This document shows positions 49,693 to 62,017 of a stretch of DNA of 64,000 nucleotides, one piece after another (positions within the stretch are counted from its first letter, which is position 1; every line of letters begins with the position of its first letter). The notes under the pieces were generated by a model, which saw nothing but the letters and a program-made list of their open reading frames with translations, was not told the origin of the DNA and did no database searches. The position numbers and the translations under genes were made by a program. The stretch is from Alphaproteobacteria bacterium (GTDB lineage Bacteria > Pseudomonadota > Alphaproteobacteria > Geminicoccales > Geminicoccaceae), in contig JALSGP010000040.1 in NCBI GenBank assembly GCA_026982705.1, positions 1 through 64,000 on the forward strand, read 5' to 3'.

Positions 49693-49696
<4 letters not shown>
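48929..49696 (-). CDS. SDR-family protein with degenerate catalytic site
   Basis: A 255-residue SDR-fold protein next to purF, a conserved alphaproteobacterial position. The dinucleotide motif AGAGHGLG is intact and a Lys (161) is present. However, the usual catalytic Tyr four residues before it is Val157, and the Ser 13 residues before that is Cys144. Tyr153 lies one turn away. The mate sequence in YciK-like relatives reads W-G-x-Y-A-x-S-K. The product may be a binding protein, or have altered chemistry. The stop-start overlap with purF (ATGA) shows coupling. Confidence 0.8.
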
Positions 49697-51146
<1,450 letters not shown>

Positions 51147-51150
<4 letters not shown>

Positions 51151-51763
51151 CGCCTCTCCTCCCCCGGCAGGCCCCGCACCAGCTCGTCGAGGGCGCGGTT
51201 GGCGTCGGGCGCATAGCCCTCGCGCAGCCGCCGCGCCCGCCGTACGGAATCGCGGGCGGCCTCGCGGCCACGCTCCAGCGTGCCCGGCGGCAGCAGGCCG
51301 GCGAGCCAGCGCGCCCCCGCTTCCACATAGGGTCGGCTGGCCGCCCGTTCGATCCATCCCGGCGGGCGGCCGCCGTCCAGCACCACCAGCAGCGCCAGAT
51401 AGGCCACCGCCAGCAGGAAGCCGCCCCGCACCAGCCCGTAGATCAGCCCGAAGAGGCGATCGAGGGCGGCGAAGGCGCTGTGCTCCACCCGCCGGGCGAC
51501 GAGCCCCGCCAGCACCCGCAGCACCACCAGCGGCACCACGAAGACCACCGCGAAGGTGGCGAGATCGGTGAGGAGCGGATGGCCGATGGCCTCGGCCAGG
51601 GTCGGGCGCAGCGGCGCGAAGCCGTACCAGGCGACGGCCGCCGCCCCCAGCCAGACCAAGAGCGAGAGGATCTCGCGCACCGCGCCCCGCGCCAGTGCCA
51701 CCACCACCGACAGCAGCAGCACCACGGCGACGATCACGTCGAAGGCGGTGAAGGCGGCATCGT

Positions 51764-51767
<4 letters not shown>
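51147..51767 (-). CDS. cvpA: CvpA family membrane protein
   Basis: A 206-residue protein with four membrane helices (VIVAVVLLLSVVVALARG first) and a basic C-terminal tail. The sequence FDVIVAVVLLLSVVVALARG is the CvpA signature. The family is tied to envelope stress resistance and colicin V export. GTG at 51767 overlaps the radA stop (GTGA). It lies between radA and purF as usual. Confidence 0.9.
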
Positions 51768-53143
<1,376 letters not shown>

Positions 53144-53148
53144 CGCCC

Positions 53149-53949
53149 TCACTCCGCAGCCTCGGCCGCGGCGTCCGCCGCCTCCAGGACGGCGATGGGC
53201 CCCTCGGTGCGGCCGTGCACGAACTGGTCCACCACCGGATGGCCGCTCGCCCACACGCGCTCGACCGGCCCCTCCCAGATGATCCTCCCCTCGTGCAGCA
53301 TGGCAACCCGGTCGGCGATGCGGCGCACGCTCTCCATGTCGTGGGTGATGGAGACGGCGGTGGCGCCGAGATCCCGCACCGTGCGCCGCACCAGATCGTT
53401 GATGACGTTGGCCATCACCGGATCGAGGCCGGTGGTGGGCTCGTCGAAGAAGAGGATCTCGGGCGACGTGGCGATGGCACGGGCGAGGCCCACGCGCTTC
53501 TTCATGCCGCCGGAGAGCTCGGCCGGACGGAGATCGGCCACCTCCGGTCCGAGGCCGACGCGGGCCAGGGTGCGCACCGCCAGCGCCCGCGCCTCGCGTC
53601 GCCGCAGCCGGCCGCGGGCCAGGAGCCCGAAGGCCACGTTCTCCCACACCGGCAGGCTGTCGAAGAGGGCAGCGCCCTGGAACAGCATGCCGCAGCGCAG
53701 GCGGATGCCCTCGAGGGTGGCCTCGTCGGCGCCCACCACCTCCTCGCCGGCCACCCGGATCGAGCCGGCATCGGCCTCCAGAAGACCGAGGATGCACTTG
53801 AGCAGCACCGACTTGCCGGTGCCGGAGCCGCCGATGACCACGAGCGAGGTGCCGGCCGGCACGTCGAGGTCGACGCCGCGCAGGACGTGGTGGTCGCCGA
53901 AGCGCTTGTGGAGGCCGCGGATGCGGATGGCGGGCGGGGGTGGGGTCAT
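53149..53949 (-). CDS. ABC transporter ATPase, MlaF-like
   Basis: A 266-residue ATPase of the phospholipid-transport type. Walker A is GGSGTGKSVLL, the signature is LSGGMKKRVGLARA, Walker B is EILFFDEPTTGLDP, and the switch His is in SITHDMESV. The neighbouring permease is MlaE-like, so the pair should drive lipid movement between membranes (Mla/Ttg2). No MlaD, MlaC or MlaB gene was found nearby. The start lies 3 nt from the permease stop. Confidence 0.9.
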   Translation of the reverse strand: MTPPPPAIRIRGLHKRFGDHHVLRGVDLDVPAGTSLVVIGGSGTGKSVLLKCILGLLEADAGSIRVAGEEVVGADEATLEGIRLRCGMLFQGAALFDSLPVWENVAFGLLARGRLRRREARALAVRTLARVGLGPEVADLRPAELSGGMKKRVGLARAIATSPEILFFDEPTTGLDPVMANVINDLVRRTVRDLGATAVSITHDMESVRRIADRVAMLHEGRIIWEGPVERVWASGHPVVDQFVHGRTEGPIAVLEAADAAAEAAE

Positions 53950-53952
53950 GAC

Positions 53953-54726
53953 TCACCGGCTGAAGAAGATCTCGGTCAGCACGTAGTCGGTGGTGAGGAT
54001 GAGGATGGAGGAGGCCACCACCGCCCGGGTGGTGGCGAGGCCCACGCCGCGGGCGCCGCCCTCGGCCCGGTAGCCCTGATGGCAGCTCACGAGCGCCACC
54101 ACGAGACCGAAGCAGGCGGCCTTGACCAGGCCCGAGACCACGTCCTCCGCCCGGAGATGCTCGAGGGTGCGGTCGATGTAAGCCACCGGACCGAAGCCCA
54201 GCTTGGAGACGGCGACGAGCCAGCCGCCCAGCACACCGACGACGTCGGCCACCAGCACCAGCGCCGGCAGCGTCACCACCGCCGCCAGGAGGCGCGGAAA
54301 GACGAGATAGCGCAGGGGGTCGGTGGCGAGGGTGCGGAGGGCGTCGATCTGCTCGCTCACCCGCATGGTGCCGAGTTCGGCGGCCATGGCCGCCCCCACC
54401 CGTCCCGCCACCATGAGGCCGGCCAGCACCGGCCCGAGTTCGCGGGTCATGGACAGCACCACGATGGTGGGCACCGCCTCCGGCGCCTCGAAGCGCGTGA
54501 AGCCGGTGTAGCTCTGCAGCGCCAGCACCATGCCGGTGAAGAGGGCGGTGAGGCCCACCACCGGCAGCGACAGATAGCCAATCTCCACCATCTGCCGCAG
54601 GATCTCGCGCGGATACCACGGCCCCCGCAGGCCGCGCAGAATCGCCCGCAGGCCGAAATGGATCACCGCACCGGCGGCGCGGCAGACGACGAGGGTGGCC
54701 CGGCCCACCTGCGCGAGGGGATTCAC
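53953..54726 (-). CDS. ABC transporter permease, MlaE-like
   Basis: A 257-residue inner-membrane permease of the MlaE/YrbE family, with about five membrane helices. Typical segments are GLTALFTGMVLALQSYTGF, TRELGPVLAGLMVAGRVGAA and ELGTMRVSEQIDALRT. The start is GTG at 54726, overlapping the alr stop. In alphaproteobacteria this permease/ATPase pair commonly lies between alr and radA. Confidence 0.9.
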   Translation of the reverse strand: MNPLAQVGRATLVVCRAAGAVIHFGLRAILRGLRGPWYPREILRQMVEIGYLSLPVVGLTALFTGMVLALQSYTGFTRFEAPEAVPTIVVLSMTRELGPVLAGLMVAGRVGAAMAAELGTMRVSEQIDALRTLATDPLRYLVFPRLLAAVVTLPALVLVADVVGVLGGWLVAVSKLGFGPVAYIDRTLEHLRAEDVVSGLVKAACFGLVVALVSCHQGYRAEGGARGVGLATTRAVVASSILILTTDYVLTEIFFSR

Positions 54727-55838
54727 GCGGCGCCTCCCCGGTAGTGACGGACGAAGCGGCGGCCGAGGCGGGTGAGGATCTCGTAGCCGATGGTGCCGGC
54801 GGCGGCGGCGAGGCGGTCGACGCCCTCGGGGCCGTAGACGATCTCCACCTCGCATCCCGGCGCCACCGTTCCCTCGGGCAGGGCGGAGACGTCGAGGCCC
54901 AGGAGATCCATGGACACCCGGCCGGCGAAGGGCACCTCGATGCCGGCGATGCGGGCACGGCCGCGACCGGAGGCGGCGCGCGGCAGACCGTCGGCGTAGC
55001 CCACCGGGACGGTGGCGATGCGGGCTCCCGCCGGGGCCTCGAAGGTGGCGCCGTAGCCCACGGTGGCGGGGGCATCGAGGGTGAAGACGCGCAGCACCGG
55101 CGCCACCAGCCGCACCACCGGCCGCACGGGATTGGGCCGGCCCGGCACGGGGTTGACGCCGTAGAGGGCGACACCGGGCCGCACCAGCTCGAACCGGTAG
55201 TCGGGGCCGAGGAAGATGCCGGAGGAGGCGGCGAGGCTGCGCCGCACCCGGCCGGCGAAACGGCGGCTCGCCGCCGCGAAGCGGGCGCGCTGGGCCGCGT
55301 TCAGGGGATGGTCGGGCTCGTCGGCGCAGGCGAGATGGCTCATCACCAGCACCGGCTCGAGGCCGGCGAGATCCTCCTCCTCCACGGCGGCGAACTCGGC
55401 CGGCGTGAAGCCGAGGCGGGTCATGCCGGTGTCCAGGTGCAGCGCGGCCGGCAGGCGGCGGCCCCGGGCGGCGGCGTAGCGGCGCCAGAGGGCCAGCTCG
55501 CCCGGCTGGTTGAGCACGGGGACCAGCCGGTGGGCCTTGAGTTCCGCCTCCTCGCCGCGGCCGACGCCGTCGAGGACCAGGATTTCCGCATCCGGCAGGT
55601 GCGCACGCAGCCTCGCGCCTTCCTCCAGCCGCGCCACGAAGAAGGTGCGGCAGCCCGCCTGCCGGAGGGTGCGGGCCACCGGGGCGAGGCCGAGACCGTA
55701 GGCGTCGGCCTTCACCACCGCGGCGCAGGCGGCGGGCCGCGCCCGCGCGGCGAGGAGCCGCCAGTTGTGGGCGACGGCATCCAGGTCGATCTCGAGGCGG
55801 GCGCGCGCCGGCCCGCGCACCGCGGGCTCAGGGCACAT
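54723..55838 (-). CDS. alr: Alanine racemase
   Basis: PLP enzyme supplying D-alanine for peptidoglycan, 371 residues. Lys43 in VVKADAYGLG binds PLP, and the catalytic Tyr is in VGYGATF. Other matches are LHLDTGMTRLGF and the C-terminal GRVSMDLLGLDVS. The start overlaps the end of dnaB by 11 nt, and the ribosome site is weak, so the exact start is uncertain. It links dnaB and the mla pair. Confidence 0.93.
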   Translation of the reverse strand: MCPEPAVRGPARARLEIDLDAVAHNWRLLAARARPAACAAVVKADAYGLGLAPVARTLRQAGCRTFFVARLEEGARLRAHLPDAEILVLDGVGRGEEAELKAHRLVPVLNQPGELALWRRYAAARGRRLPAALHLDTGMTRLGFTPAEFAAVEEEDLAGLEPVLVMSHLACADEPDHPLNAAQRARFAAASRRFAGRVRRSLAASSGIFLGPDYRFELVRPGVALYGVNPVPGRPNPVRPVVRLVAPVLRVFTLDAPATVGYGATFEAPAGARIATVPVGYADGLPRAASGRGRARIAGIEVPFAGRVSMDLLGLDVSALPEGTVAPGCEVEIVYGPEGVDRLAAAAGTIGYEILTRLGRRFVRHYRGGAA

Positions 55839-57324
55839 CGGGATAGGTCGCCGTCTCGAGATTGCGGAAGCGGCCGAAATTGGCGTCGAATTGGAGGTGG
55901 ACCACGCCGATGGGGCCGTTGCGCTGCTTGGCGATGATCACCTCGGCGCGGTTGTGGCACTCCTCCAGCCGCTGCTTCCAGCGCTCGTAGCGCTCCCGGA
56001 AGCGCTCCTCGCTCTCGCCGTCCCGCGGCTTGGGCTCGGCACGGGAGACGTAGTACTCGTCGCGGTAGACGAACATCACCACGTCGGCGTCCTGCTCGAT
56101 GCTGCCACTCTCGCGCAGGTCGGCGAGCTGTGGACGTTTGTCCTCGCGACTCTCCACGGCGCGCGAGAGCTGGGAGAGGGCCAGCACCGGCACCTCCAGC
56201 TCCTTGGCGATGGCCTTGAGACCCTGGGTGATCTCGCTCACCTCCTGCACCCGGTTGGCCTGGGCGTAGGTGCCGGTCCCGCGCATGAGCTGGAGATAGT
56301 CGACGACGATCAGGGAGAGGCCGTGGGTGCGCTTGAGGCGGCGGGCGCGCGAGCGCAGGGCCGCCACCGAGAGGGCCGGCGTGTCGTCGATGAAGAGGGG
56401 CCGTTCGGCCAGCTCGCGGGTGGCCTGGACGATGCGCTGGAAGTCCTCCTCCGAGAGGCGGCCGCGGCGCAGCTCGTCGGTGGGGATGCGGGCCTCGGCG
56501 GAGAGGAGACGGGTGGCGAGCTGCTCCGCCGACATCTCGAGGGAGAAGACCGCCACCACGTGGCGCGGGTGCCGGAGCCCCTCGGCCGCCGGATCCGCCA
56601 CGGGGGCGGCGGCGGCGTTGGCGGCGATGGTGAGGGCCAGGGCCGTCTTGCCCATGCTGGGACGGCCGGCGAGGACCACGAGATCGGCGCGCTGCAGCCC
56701 GCCCAGCTTCTCGTCGAGTCCCACGAGGCCGGTGGGCACGCCGGTGACGTGGCCGGTCTTGTGGTAGGCGGAATGGATGAGGCGGACGGCGCTCTCCAGC
56801 ACCTCGGGGAAAGCGCGGAAGTCGCCGCGGGTCTCGCCCCGCTGGGCCAGCTCGAACAGCTTCTGCTCCGCCTTCTCCACCTGCTCGAGACCGCTGTCGG
56901 TGGCCTCGGGATCGAAGGCGTCGTGGACGATCTCCTCGCCGATCTCGACGAGGCGCCGGCGGATGGCGAGATCGTGCACCACCCGCGCGTAGTCCACCAC
57001 GTTGACGATCATCTCGCCGGCCCGGGCGATGCGCTCGAGATAGGCGCCGCCGTCCAGCTCCGCGAGGGCGGGATCGGAGTCGAACAGGTGGTAGAGGGTG
57101 GTGTAGTCGGCGAGCTGCCCCTTCTGGATGGTCTCGGCGCAGACCTCGAAGATGCGGCGGTGGACCGGCTCGTAGAAGTCCTCCGCCTTCAGCAGATCGG
57201 CGATGCGGTGATAGAGCTCGTTGTTGACGAGGATGGCGCCGAGCACGGCGAGCTCCGCCCGCAGATTGTGCGGCAGGGTGCGCATGGGGGTGGCGGGCGC
57301 GGTGTCGGCGGCGATCTCGTTCAT
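55828..57324 (-). CDS. dnaB: Replicative DNA helicase DnaB
   Basis: Hexameric helicase opening DNA at the replication fork, 498 residues. The N-terminal domain carries PHNLRAELAVLGAILVNNE, Walker A is AGRPSMGKTAL, and SLIVVDYLQLM and ALSQLSRAVESREDKRPQL are DnaB motifs. The ATG at 57324 has only a weak site. A possible -10 (TAGATA, minus strand) lies just upstream. It is the first gene of the conserved dnaB-alr-radA-purF block. Confidence 0.97.
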   Translation of the reverse strand: MNEIAADTAPATPMRTLPHNLRAELAVLGAILVNNELYHRIADLLKAEDFYEPVHRRIFEVCAETIQKGQLADYTTLYHLFDSDPALAELDGGAYLERIARAGEMIVNVVDYARVVHDLAIRRRLVEIGEEIVHDAFDPEATDSGLEQVEKAEQKLFELAQRGETRGDFRAFPEVLESAVRLIHSAYHKTGHVTGVPTGLVGLDEKLGGLQRADLVVLAGRPSMGKTALALTIAANAAAAPVADPAAEGLRHPRHVVAVFSLEMSAEQLATRLLSAEARIPTDELRRGRLSEEDFQRIVQATRELAERPLFIDDTPALSVAALRSRARRLKRTHGLSLIVVDYLQLMRGTGTYAQANRVQEVSEITQGLKAIAKELEVPVLALSQLSRAVESREDKRPQLADLRESGSIEQDADVVMFVYRDEYYVSRAEPKPRDGESEERFRERYERWKQRLEECHNRAEVIIAKQRNGPIGVVHLQFDANFGRFRNLETATYPDVP

Positions 57325-57445
57325 GACGGCGGGACGGGCTCCGCGGACACCCCCTTATCTAGGCGCGGCCCCGGCCGGAACGAGGGCGGAGCGGCACCAC
57401 ACGGGTACCGCCCCACTTCCCCGGTCCAGCCAATGTCGCGCGTGT

Positions 57446-59674
57446 TCAGACGTAGACGGCGGTGACACTCCCGTCGCCCACGAGCTGACCGAAGTCTAGC
57501 CAGCCCTTCCAGGACAGCCGTGCAAGATCGATGTCACTCGCACCGTCGCCGTCGAGATCGACGCCGATGTCGAGATGCGATCCACGGCGGGTGGCGACAA
57601 GCCAGTTGACCGCCGCACGGCCGTCGTCGAGGGAGCCATCCAGTTCGACGCGCACGGTGTCGACGGCCGGATCGAAGTCGCGGATCTCGTCGAGAATGGT
57701 GCCCCCGACGACGAAGGTATCGGCCCCGGCCCCGCCCCACATGCGGTCGGCGCCGGCGCCGCCGTCGAGGAGGTCGTCGCCACTTCCACCGTAAAGGAGG
57801 TCGTCACCCTCGTCGCCGGCGAGGAAATCGTCGCCGTCGTGACCGCCCAGCACGTCGGCGCCGGCACCACCGTGAAGTTCGTCGTCACCGGTCTTGCCCC
57901 AGAGCCGGTCGTGCCCGAAGCCGCCCCACAGCCGGTCGTCGCCGTCCTCGCCCCCGAGGACGTCGTCACCATCGCCGCCGTAGAGCCGGTCGTTGCCGGT
58001 TCCCGCCCAGAGGCGATCGTTGCCGGCATCGCCCCAGAGGTCGTCGTCGCCCTCGTGACCGATGAGCACGTCGTTGCCGTCGCCGCCGTAGAGCACATCG
58101 TCGTCGGCACCGCCCCAAAGACGATCCGCCCCGGCGTCACCCCAGAGCACGTCGTTCCCGTCGTGACCGCCGATCATGTCGTCGCCATCGCCACCATGGA
58201 TCTCGTCGTCGCCCGCCTTGCCCCACAGACGGTCGTTGCCGCCGTCGCCCCGCAGCAGATCGTTTCCGGTGCCGCCACCCAGGAGGTCGTCACCATCACC
58301 GCCGTGGAGCTCGTCGTCGCCGGCATCGCCCCAGAGCCGGTCGCGGCCGGTACCGCCCCAGAGACGGTCGTTGCCGTCGTGGCCGGAAAGGACGTCGTCG
58401 CCGTCACCGCCGTACAGGAGGTCGTTGCCGGCATTCGCCCACAAGCGATCGTTGCCGGCGTCGCCCGACATGACGTCGTCGCCGGGACCGCCACCCAGGA
58501 GGTCGTCACCATCACCGCCGTGGATCTCGTCGTCGCCCGCCTTGCCCCATAGACGGTCATCACCGCCGTCACCGGCGAGAAGGTCGTTGCCGTCATTGCC
58601 GACCAGCATGTCGTTGCCGGGGCCGCCGTGCAACTGGTCGTTGCCGGGACCGCCCCAGATGCAGTCGTCGCCACCATCGCCCCAGAGCACGTCGGTGCCG
58701 TCGTGACCGCCCATCATATCGTCACCGTCGCCGCCGTAGAGGACATCGTTGCCGGCGTTTCCCCATATGCGGTCGTTGCCGGCGTCGCCCCACATGACGT
58801 CATCGCCGTCACCACCGCCCATGAGATCGTCGCCGTCGCCGCCATGCAGCTCGTCGTTGCCACCGTCACCCCAGATCTGGTCGCGCCCGGCATCACCCCA
58901 GACCATGTCGCGGCCGTCGTGGCCGACCACGAGATCATCACCGCTTCCGCCGTGGAGCTCGTCGTCACCGACACCTCCCCACAGTCGATCATCACCAGCG
59001 TCGCCCCAGAGCACGTCATTGCCATCGTGACCGCCCAGCATGTCATTGCCGTCACCGCCGTGGATCTCGTCGTCGCCACCCTTGCCCCAGAGGCGATCGC
59101 TGCCAGCACCACCCACCATCCGGTCCATCACCTCGGATCCGACCAGGAGATCGTCGCCGGCCGTGCCCTCGACCCAACTGCGCCCGTACCAGAACCAGTT
59201 GAGCCACGCGGTGACGTCGGCGACCCGCGCGTTGAAATTGCCGTCCTCGTTCAGGAAACGTCCATGATGGATCTCAAAGCCGAGATGATAGATCCCGTCC
59301 GCCACGGTGTCGACGAAGTTGCGACCATTGAACAGCGTCCCGGTCGCTCCGTCGTTCTGGACGAAATGGAATCCGGTCTCGATCCCGCGCTCGTCGTCAC
59401 CGTGAAATGCCATCCACTGCCCGAGACGTGCCGGATCATTGCGGATCCAGGCATTGAGCGTCAGGATCTCGGAGATTTCGATGCGATCGTCAGCCGTGGC
59501 GCCGATGGCCATAAGCCCCTGAACGATCAGCCGGTTGAGCTCGTCCGCGGCGGTGGCTCCGGCGATGATCTCGCTCCGCGGAATCCTGGCGTTCAGACCG
59601 GGATCGGTGAGGATGCGGGTGACGATCGCATCGAGGCCGGTTCCCGTAGACGGAATCCCGTTCGCCATCTCCAT
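57446..59674 (-). CDS. RTX (hemolysin-type) calcium-binding repeat protein
   Basis: A 742-residue acidic protein. Residues 1-165 form a domain seen at the start of other proteobacterial RTX proteins ([35 protein letters not shown]). Residues 193-624 are exactly twelve 36-residue units made of four RTX nonapeptides, followed by a short RTX end and the C-terminal [25 protein letters not shown] segment. Calcium folding after type I secretion is expected, but no T1SS genes are in the window and no enzyme domain is visible. The ATG at 59674 follows GGAGGAGC; ATG at 59668 is an alternative. It breaks the otherwise housekeeping context. Confidence 0.92.
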   Translation of the reverse strand: MEMANGIPSTGTGLDAIVTRILTDPGLNARIPRSEIIAGATAADELNRLIVQGLMAIGATADDRIEISEILTLNAWIRNDPARLGQWMAFHGDDERGIETGFHFVQNDGATGTLFNGRNFVDTVADGIYHLGFEIHHGRFLNEDGNFNARVADVTAWLNWFWYGRSWVEGTAGDDLLVGSEVMDRMVGGAGSDRLWGKGGDDEIHGGDGNDMLGGHDGNDVLWGDAGDDRLWGGVGDDELHGGSGDDLVVGHDGRDMVWGDAGRDQIWGDGGNDELHGGDGDDLMGGGDGDDVMWGDAGNDRIWGNAGNDVLYGGDGDDMMGGHDGTDVLWGDGGDDCIWGGPGNDQLHGGPGNDMLVGNDGNDLLAGDGGDDRLWGKAGDDEIHGGDGDDLLGGGPGDDVMSGDAGNDRLWANAGNDLLYGGDGDDVLSGHDGNDRLWGGTGRDRLWGDAGDDELHGGDGDDLLGGGTGNDLLRGDGGNDRLWGKAGDDEIHGGDGDDMIGGHDGNDVLWGDAGADRLWGGADDDVLYGGDGNDVLIGHEGDDDLWGDAGNDRLWAGTGNDRLYGGDGDDVLGGEDGDDRLWGGFGHDRLWGKTGDDELHGGAGADVLGGHDGDDFLAGDEGDDLLYGGSGDDLLDGGAGADRMWGGAGADTFVVGGTILDEIRDFDPAVDTVRVELDGSLDDGRAAVNWLVATRRGSHLDIGVDLDGDGASDIDLARLSWKGWLDFGQLVGDGSVTAVYV
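57803..59098 (-). repeat. Twelve tandem 108-bp units encoding RTX repeats
   Basis: Covers residues 193-624 of the RTX protein. Each unit is four nonapeptides, 36 residues. Every one of the twelve units has Trp at position 4 and GG at positions 14-15; position 13 is His in eight and Tyr in four. The pattern begins D-[RQC]-[LI]-W. Units are not identical, so they are old duplications kept in register, and strand slippage between them is possible. Confidence 0.9.
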
Positions 59675-59853
59675 GCTCCTCCACGCTACATGCCCGTGTT
59701 CGTCCTGTCGACGTATGCTCGGGCCTCACATTCCGGCCGGAGGCATCGAACGCGACCACGGAAGGTGACCGCCTGTTCCGTAACCACGATCGATGCTCCG
59801 AGGCTGGCACCCCGCTCGAGTCACCATGCTGTCGGTAATTCGTAAAAAAACCG

Positions 59854-60699
59854 TCAACAGGGGCCCGGTCCACCCGCCGTCAGATCCTCCGGGAACGCCG
59901 GAGGCAGGCGGCCGCCGAGGCGGACGGGACGGACGTCGACGGCACGGCCCCGGGCGTCGTCGGTGACGATCAGCACCGCGCAGAAGGTGGCCTCGCCCCG
60001 GGCCGGCTCGAGGCGCGGCCCCGGTACGCTGGAGCGGAAGCGCGCCACCGCCCCCGTCTTCTCCATGCCGATGACGCTGTCGTAGTCGCCGGTCATCCCC
60101 ACGTCGGTGACGTAGGCGCTGCCGCCGGGGAGCACCGTGGCGTCGGCGGTGGGCACGTGGGTGTGGGTCCCCACCACCGCGCTCACCCGGCCGTCGAGGA
60201 AGTGGCCGAGGGCCATCTTCTCGCTGGTGGCCTCGGCGTGGACGTCCACCACCGAGGCCGTCACGGCGGCGCCCAGGGGATGGGCGGCCAGCACCTCGTC
60301 GAGGGCGCGGAAGGGATCGTCGAGGAATCCCCCCATGAACAGCCGCCCCATCACCTGCGCCACCAGCACCCGCCGACCGCGCCCGTCGGTGAGGAGGTGG
60401 AGGCCCCGTCCCGGCGTTCCCGGCTGCATGTTGAGGGGACGGAGGATGCGGGGCTCACGGTCGATGTGGAAGAGCAGCTCCCGCTGGTCCCAGACGTGGT
60501 TGCCGGTGGTGAGCACGTCGGCGCCGGCCTCGAACATCCGGGCGGCGATGGCGGGGGTGAGGCCGAAGCCGCCGGCGGCGTTCTCGGCGTTGACCACGGC
60601 GAGGTCGACGGCGAGGCGCCGCCGCACCTCGGGCAGATGACGGAACAGGGCGGCGCGGCCGCTGCGACCGACCACGTCGCCCACGAACAGGATGCGCAA
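59854..60699 (-). CDS. YmdB-type metallophosphoesterase (TIGR00282)
   Basis: A 281-residue calcineurin-like phosphodiesterase. RILFVGDVVG, NAENAAGG, TTGNHVWDQRE and VGTHTHVPTAD hold the metal-binding Asp, Asn and His residues and match YmdB, which hydrolyses cyclic nucleotides in Bacillus. The start is TTG at 60699 with GGGAGAG upstream; no ATG/GTG is nearer the family start. Downstream of the stop, the coding strand has GGTTTTTTT, the only long T run I noticed, which may help termination. Confidence 0.88.
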   Translation of the reverse strand: MRILFVGDVVGRSGRAALFRHLPEVRRRLAVDLAVVNAENAAGGFGLTPAIAARMFEAGADVLTTGNHVWDQRELLFHIDREPRILRPLNMQPGTPGRGLHLLTDGRGRRVLVAQVMGRLFMGGFLDDPFRALDEVLAAHPLGAAVTASVVDVHAEATSEKMALGHFLDGRVSAVVGTHTHVPTADATVLPGGSAYVTDVGMTGDYDSVIGMEKTGAVARFRSSVPGPRLEPARGEATFCAVLIVTDDARGRAVDVRPVRLGGRLPPAFPEDLTAGGPGPC

Positions 60700-60768
60700 G
60701 GCAGGCTCTCCCGGCGGGGCACTCCCCCTTCTAGGCGGCCCGCGGGCGGGCGCAAGCGGGCGGGGTGC

Positions 60769-60798
60769 TTGATGTCGCCGCCACGGGCGGCATATTCG
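60769..60798 (+). promoter_or_regulatory. Promoter of tRNA-Ala
   Basis: TTGATG at 60769-60774 and CATATT or TATTCG near 60791-60798 give spacing of 16-18 nt. The tRNA begins about 10 nt after the -10, as expected for a sigma-70-type tRNA promoter. Confidence 0.5.
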
Positions 60799-60806
60799 CG
60801 CCCGGC

Positions 60807-60883
60807 GGGGCCGTAGCTCAGCTGGGAAGAGCGCCTGCCTTGCACGCAGGAGGTCGGCGGTTCGAATCCGCTCGGCTCCACCA
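60807..60883 (+). tRNA. tRNA-Ala (anticodon UGC)
   Basis: 77 nt folding as a full cloverleaf. The acceptor stem GGGGCCG pairs with CGGCTCC and includes the G3-U70 pair that marks alanine tRNAs. The anticodon loop CTTGCAC gives UGC, the T loop is TTCGAAT, and the terminal CCA is encoded. It stands alone, not next to an rRNA operon. Confidence 0.96.
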
Positions 60884-61140
60884 GTCCGGATCCCGATGGC
60901 CCGCTCACCGCGATGACCTCCGGTCACGGCCGGATGCCGGCGAGATTGCCGGCACTGTCCGGACCGCGCCGACGACGCCGGGGCTTCCTCGCCCACGCGG
61001 CGATGCCTCGTGCGCCCCCGTCCGCGACGCGGAGACGAGGCAGCCGCCTTCCCCGCCGTCCGTCCCCGGTCCACCGCACCGCCCCATTGACCCCGCGGAG
61101 GGCTCCGCCCACCCTCCGGTGGGAAGGCGTGGGGGGAAGG

Positions 61141-61998
61141 GTGCGCAACGTCCTCGTCCACCTGGAGCCGGGACCCGGACTCGAATCGGTGCTCGCCTGC
61201 GCCCTCGCCGTGGCGCGCCGTTTCGGCAGCCACCTGGAGGGTCTGCACCTGCGGGCGGGCCGGCCCGACATCGTCGCCGCCGGCGCCGACGGCTTCGTCG
61301 CCGCCGCTCCCGAACTGGTGAGCGCCTTCGAGCGGGAGGCGGCGGCCCGCGCGGAGGCCGCCCGCACCGCCTTCACCGCCTTCTGTCGGCGCCACGGCAT
61401 TCCCCTCGACGAACCGCGACCGCCGGGAGAGATCTGGGCGCGCTTCCGGGTCGAACCCGCCTCCGTCGCGGGGGCCCTGGCGGCCCGGGCACGGGTGTTC
61501 GATCTGGTGGTGGTGGCGCGACCGCGGACCGACGCCCCCGGCGCCGCTCTCGCCGTCCTGGAGGCGGCGCTCTTCGAGAGCGGCCGTCCGCTGCTGGTGG
61601 CCCCGCCCGCACCGCCCACCGGCCCGCTCGGCGAGACGGTGGTGATCGCCTGGAACGGCAGCACCGAGACGGCACGCGCCGTCGCCTTCGCCATGCCCCT
61701 GCTGGCGCGGGCGCGACGGGTGGTGGTGCTGGCCGTCCCCGAGGGCATGGTCCCGGGCCCCGACGGCGAGGCCCTGGCCGAAGCCCTCCACCGTCACGGG
61801 CTCGTGGTGGAACACCGGCCGCGGGCGGCGGAGGGGCGGCCGGTGGGCGCGGCGATCCTGGCCGAGACCCACGCCCTCGGCGGCGATCTGCTGATCAAGG
61901 GCGCCTACACCCACAGCCGCCTGCGGCAGATGATCTTCGGCGGTGCCACCAGCCATCTGCTGCAGCACGCCGACCTGCCCATGCTCATGGCCAACTGA
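61141..61998 (+). CDS. Universal stress protein, tandem UspA domains
   Basis: A 285-residue protein with two UspA-like halves. The first starts RNVLVHLEPG, the second begins near residue 162 (ETVVIAWNGSTETARAV) and has a G-x2-G-x9-GS/T-type end (GAYTHSRLRQMIFGGATSHLL). GTG at 61141 lies directly after a GGGGGGAAGG stretch; the upstream extension is Arg/Pro-rich and not conserved. It probably binds nucleotide and acts in stress survival. The 257 bp between the tRNA and this gene hold nothing else that I recognise. Confidence 0.85.
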   Translation: MRNVLVHLEPGPGLESVLACALAVARRFGSHLEGLHLRAGRPDIVAAGADGFVAAAPELVSAFEREAAARAEAARTAFTAFCRRHGIPLDEPRPPGEIWARFRVEPASVAGALAARARVFDLVVVARPRTDAPGAALAVLEAALFESGRPLLVAPPAPPTGPLGETVVIAWNGSTETARAVAFAMPLLARARRVVVLAVPEGMVPGPDGEALAEALHRHGLVVEHRPRAAEGRPVGAAILAETHALGGDLLIKGAYTHSRLRQMIFGGATSHLLQHADLPMLMAN

Positions 61999-62017
61999 GA
62001 GGTGAGGGAAGATCGTC

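Noticed and set aside
57575-59845. Long plus-strand frames antisense to the RTX gene
   Set aside because: Their Val/Ala/Pro repeats simply mirror the RTX repeat DNA; the minus-strand frame has the clear nonapeptide pattern and an intact N-terminal domain.
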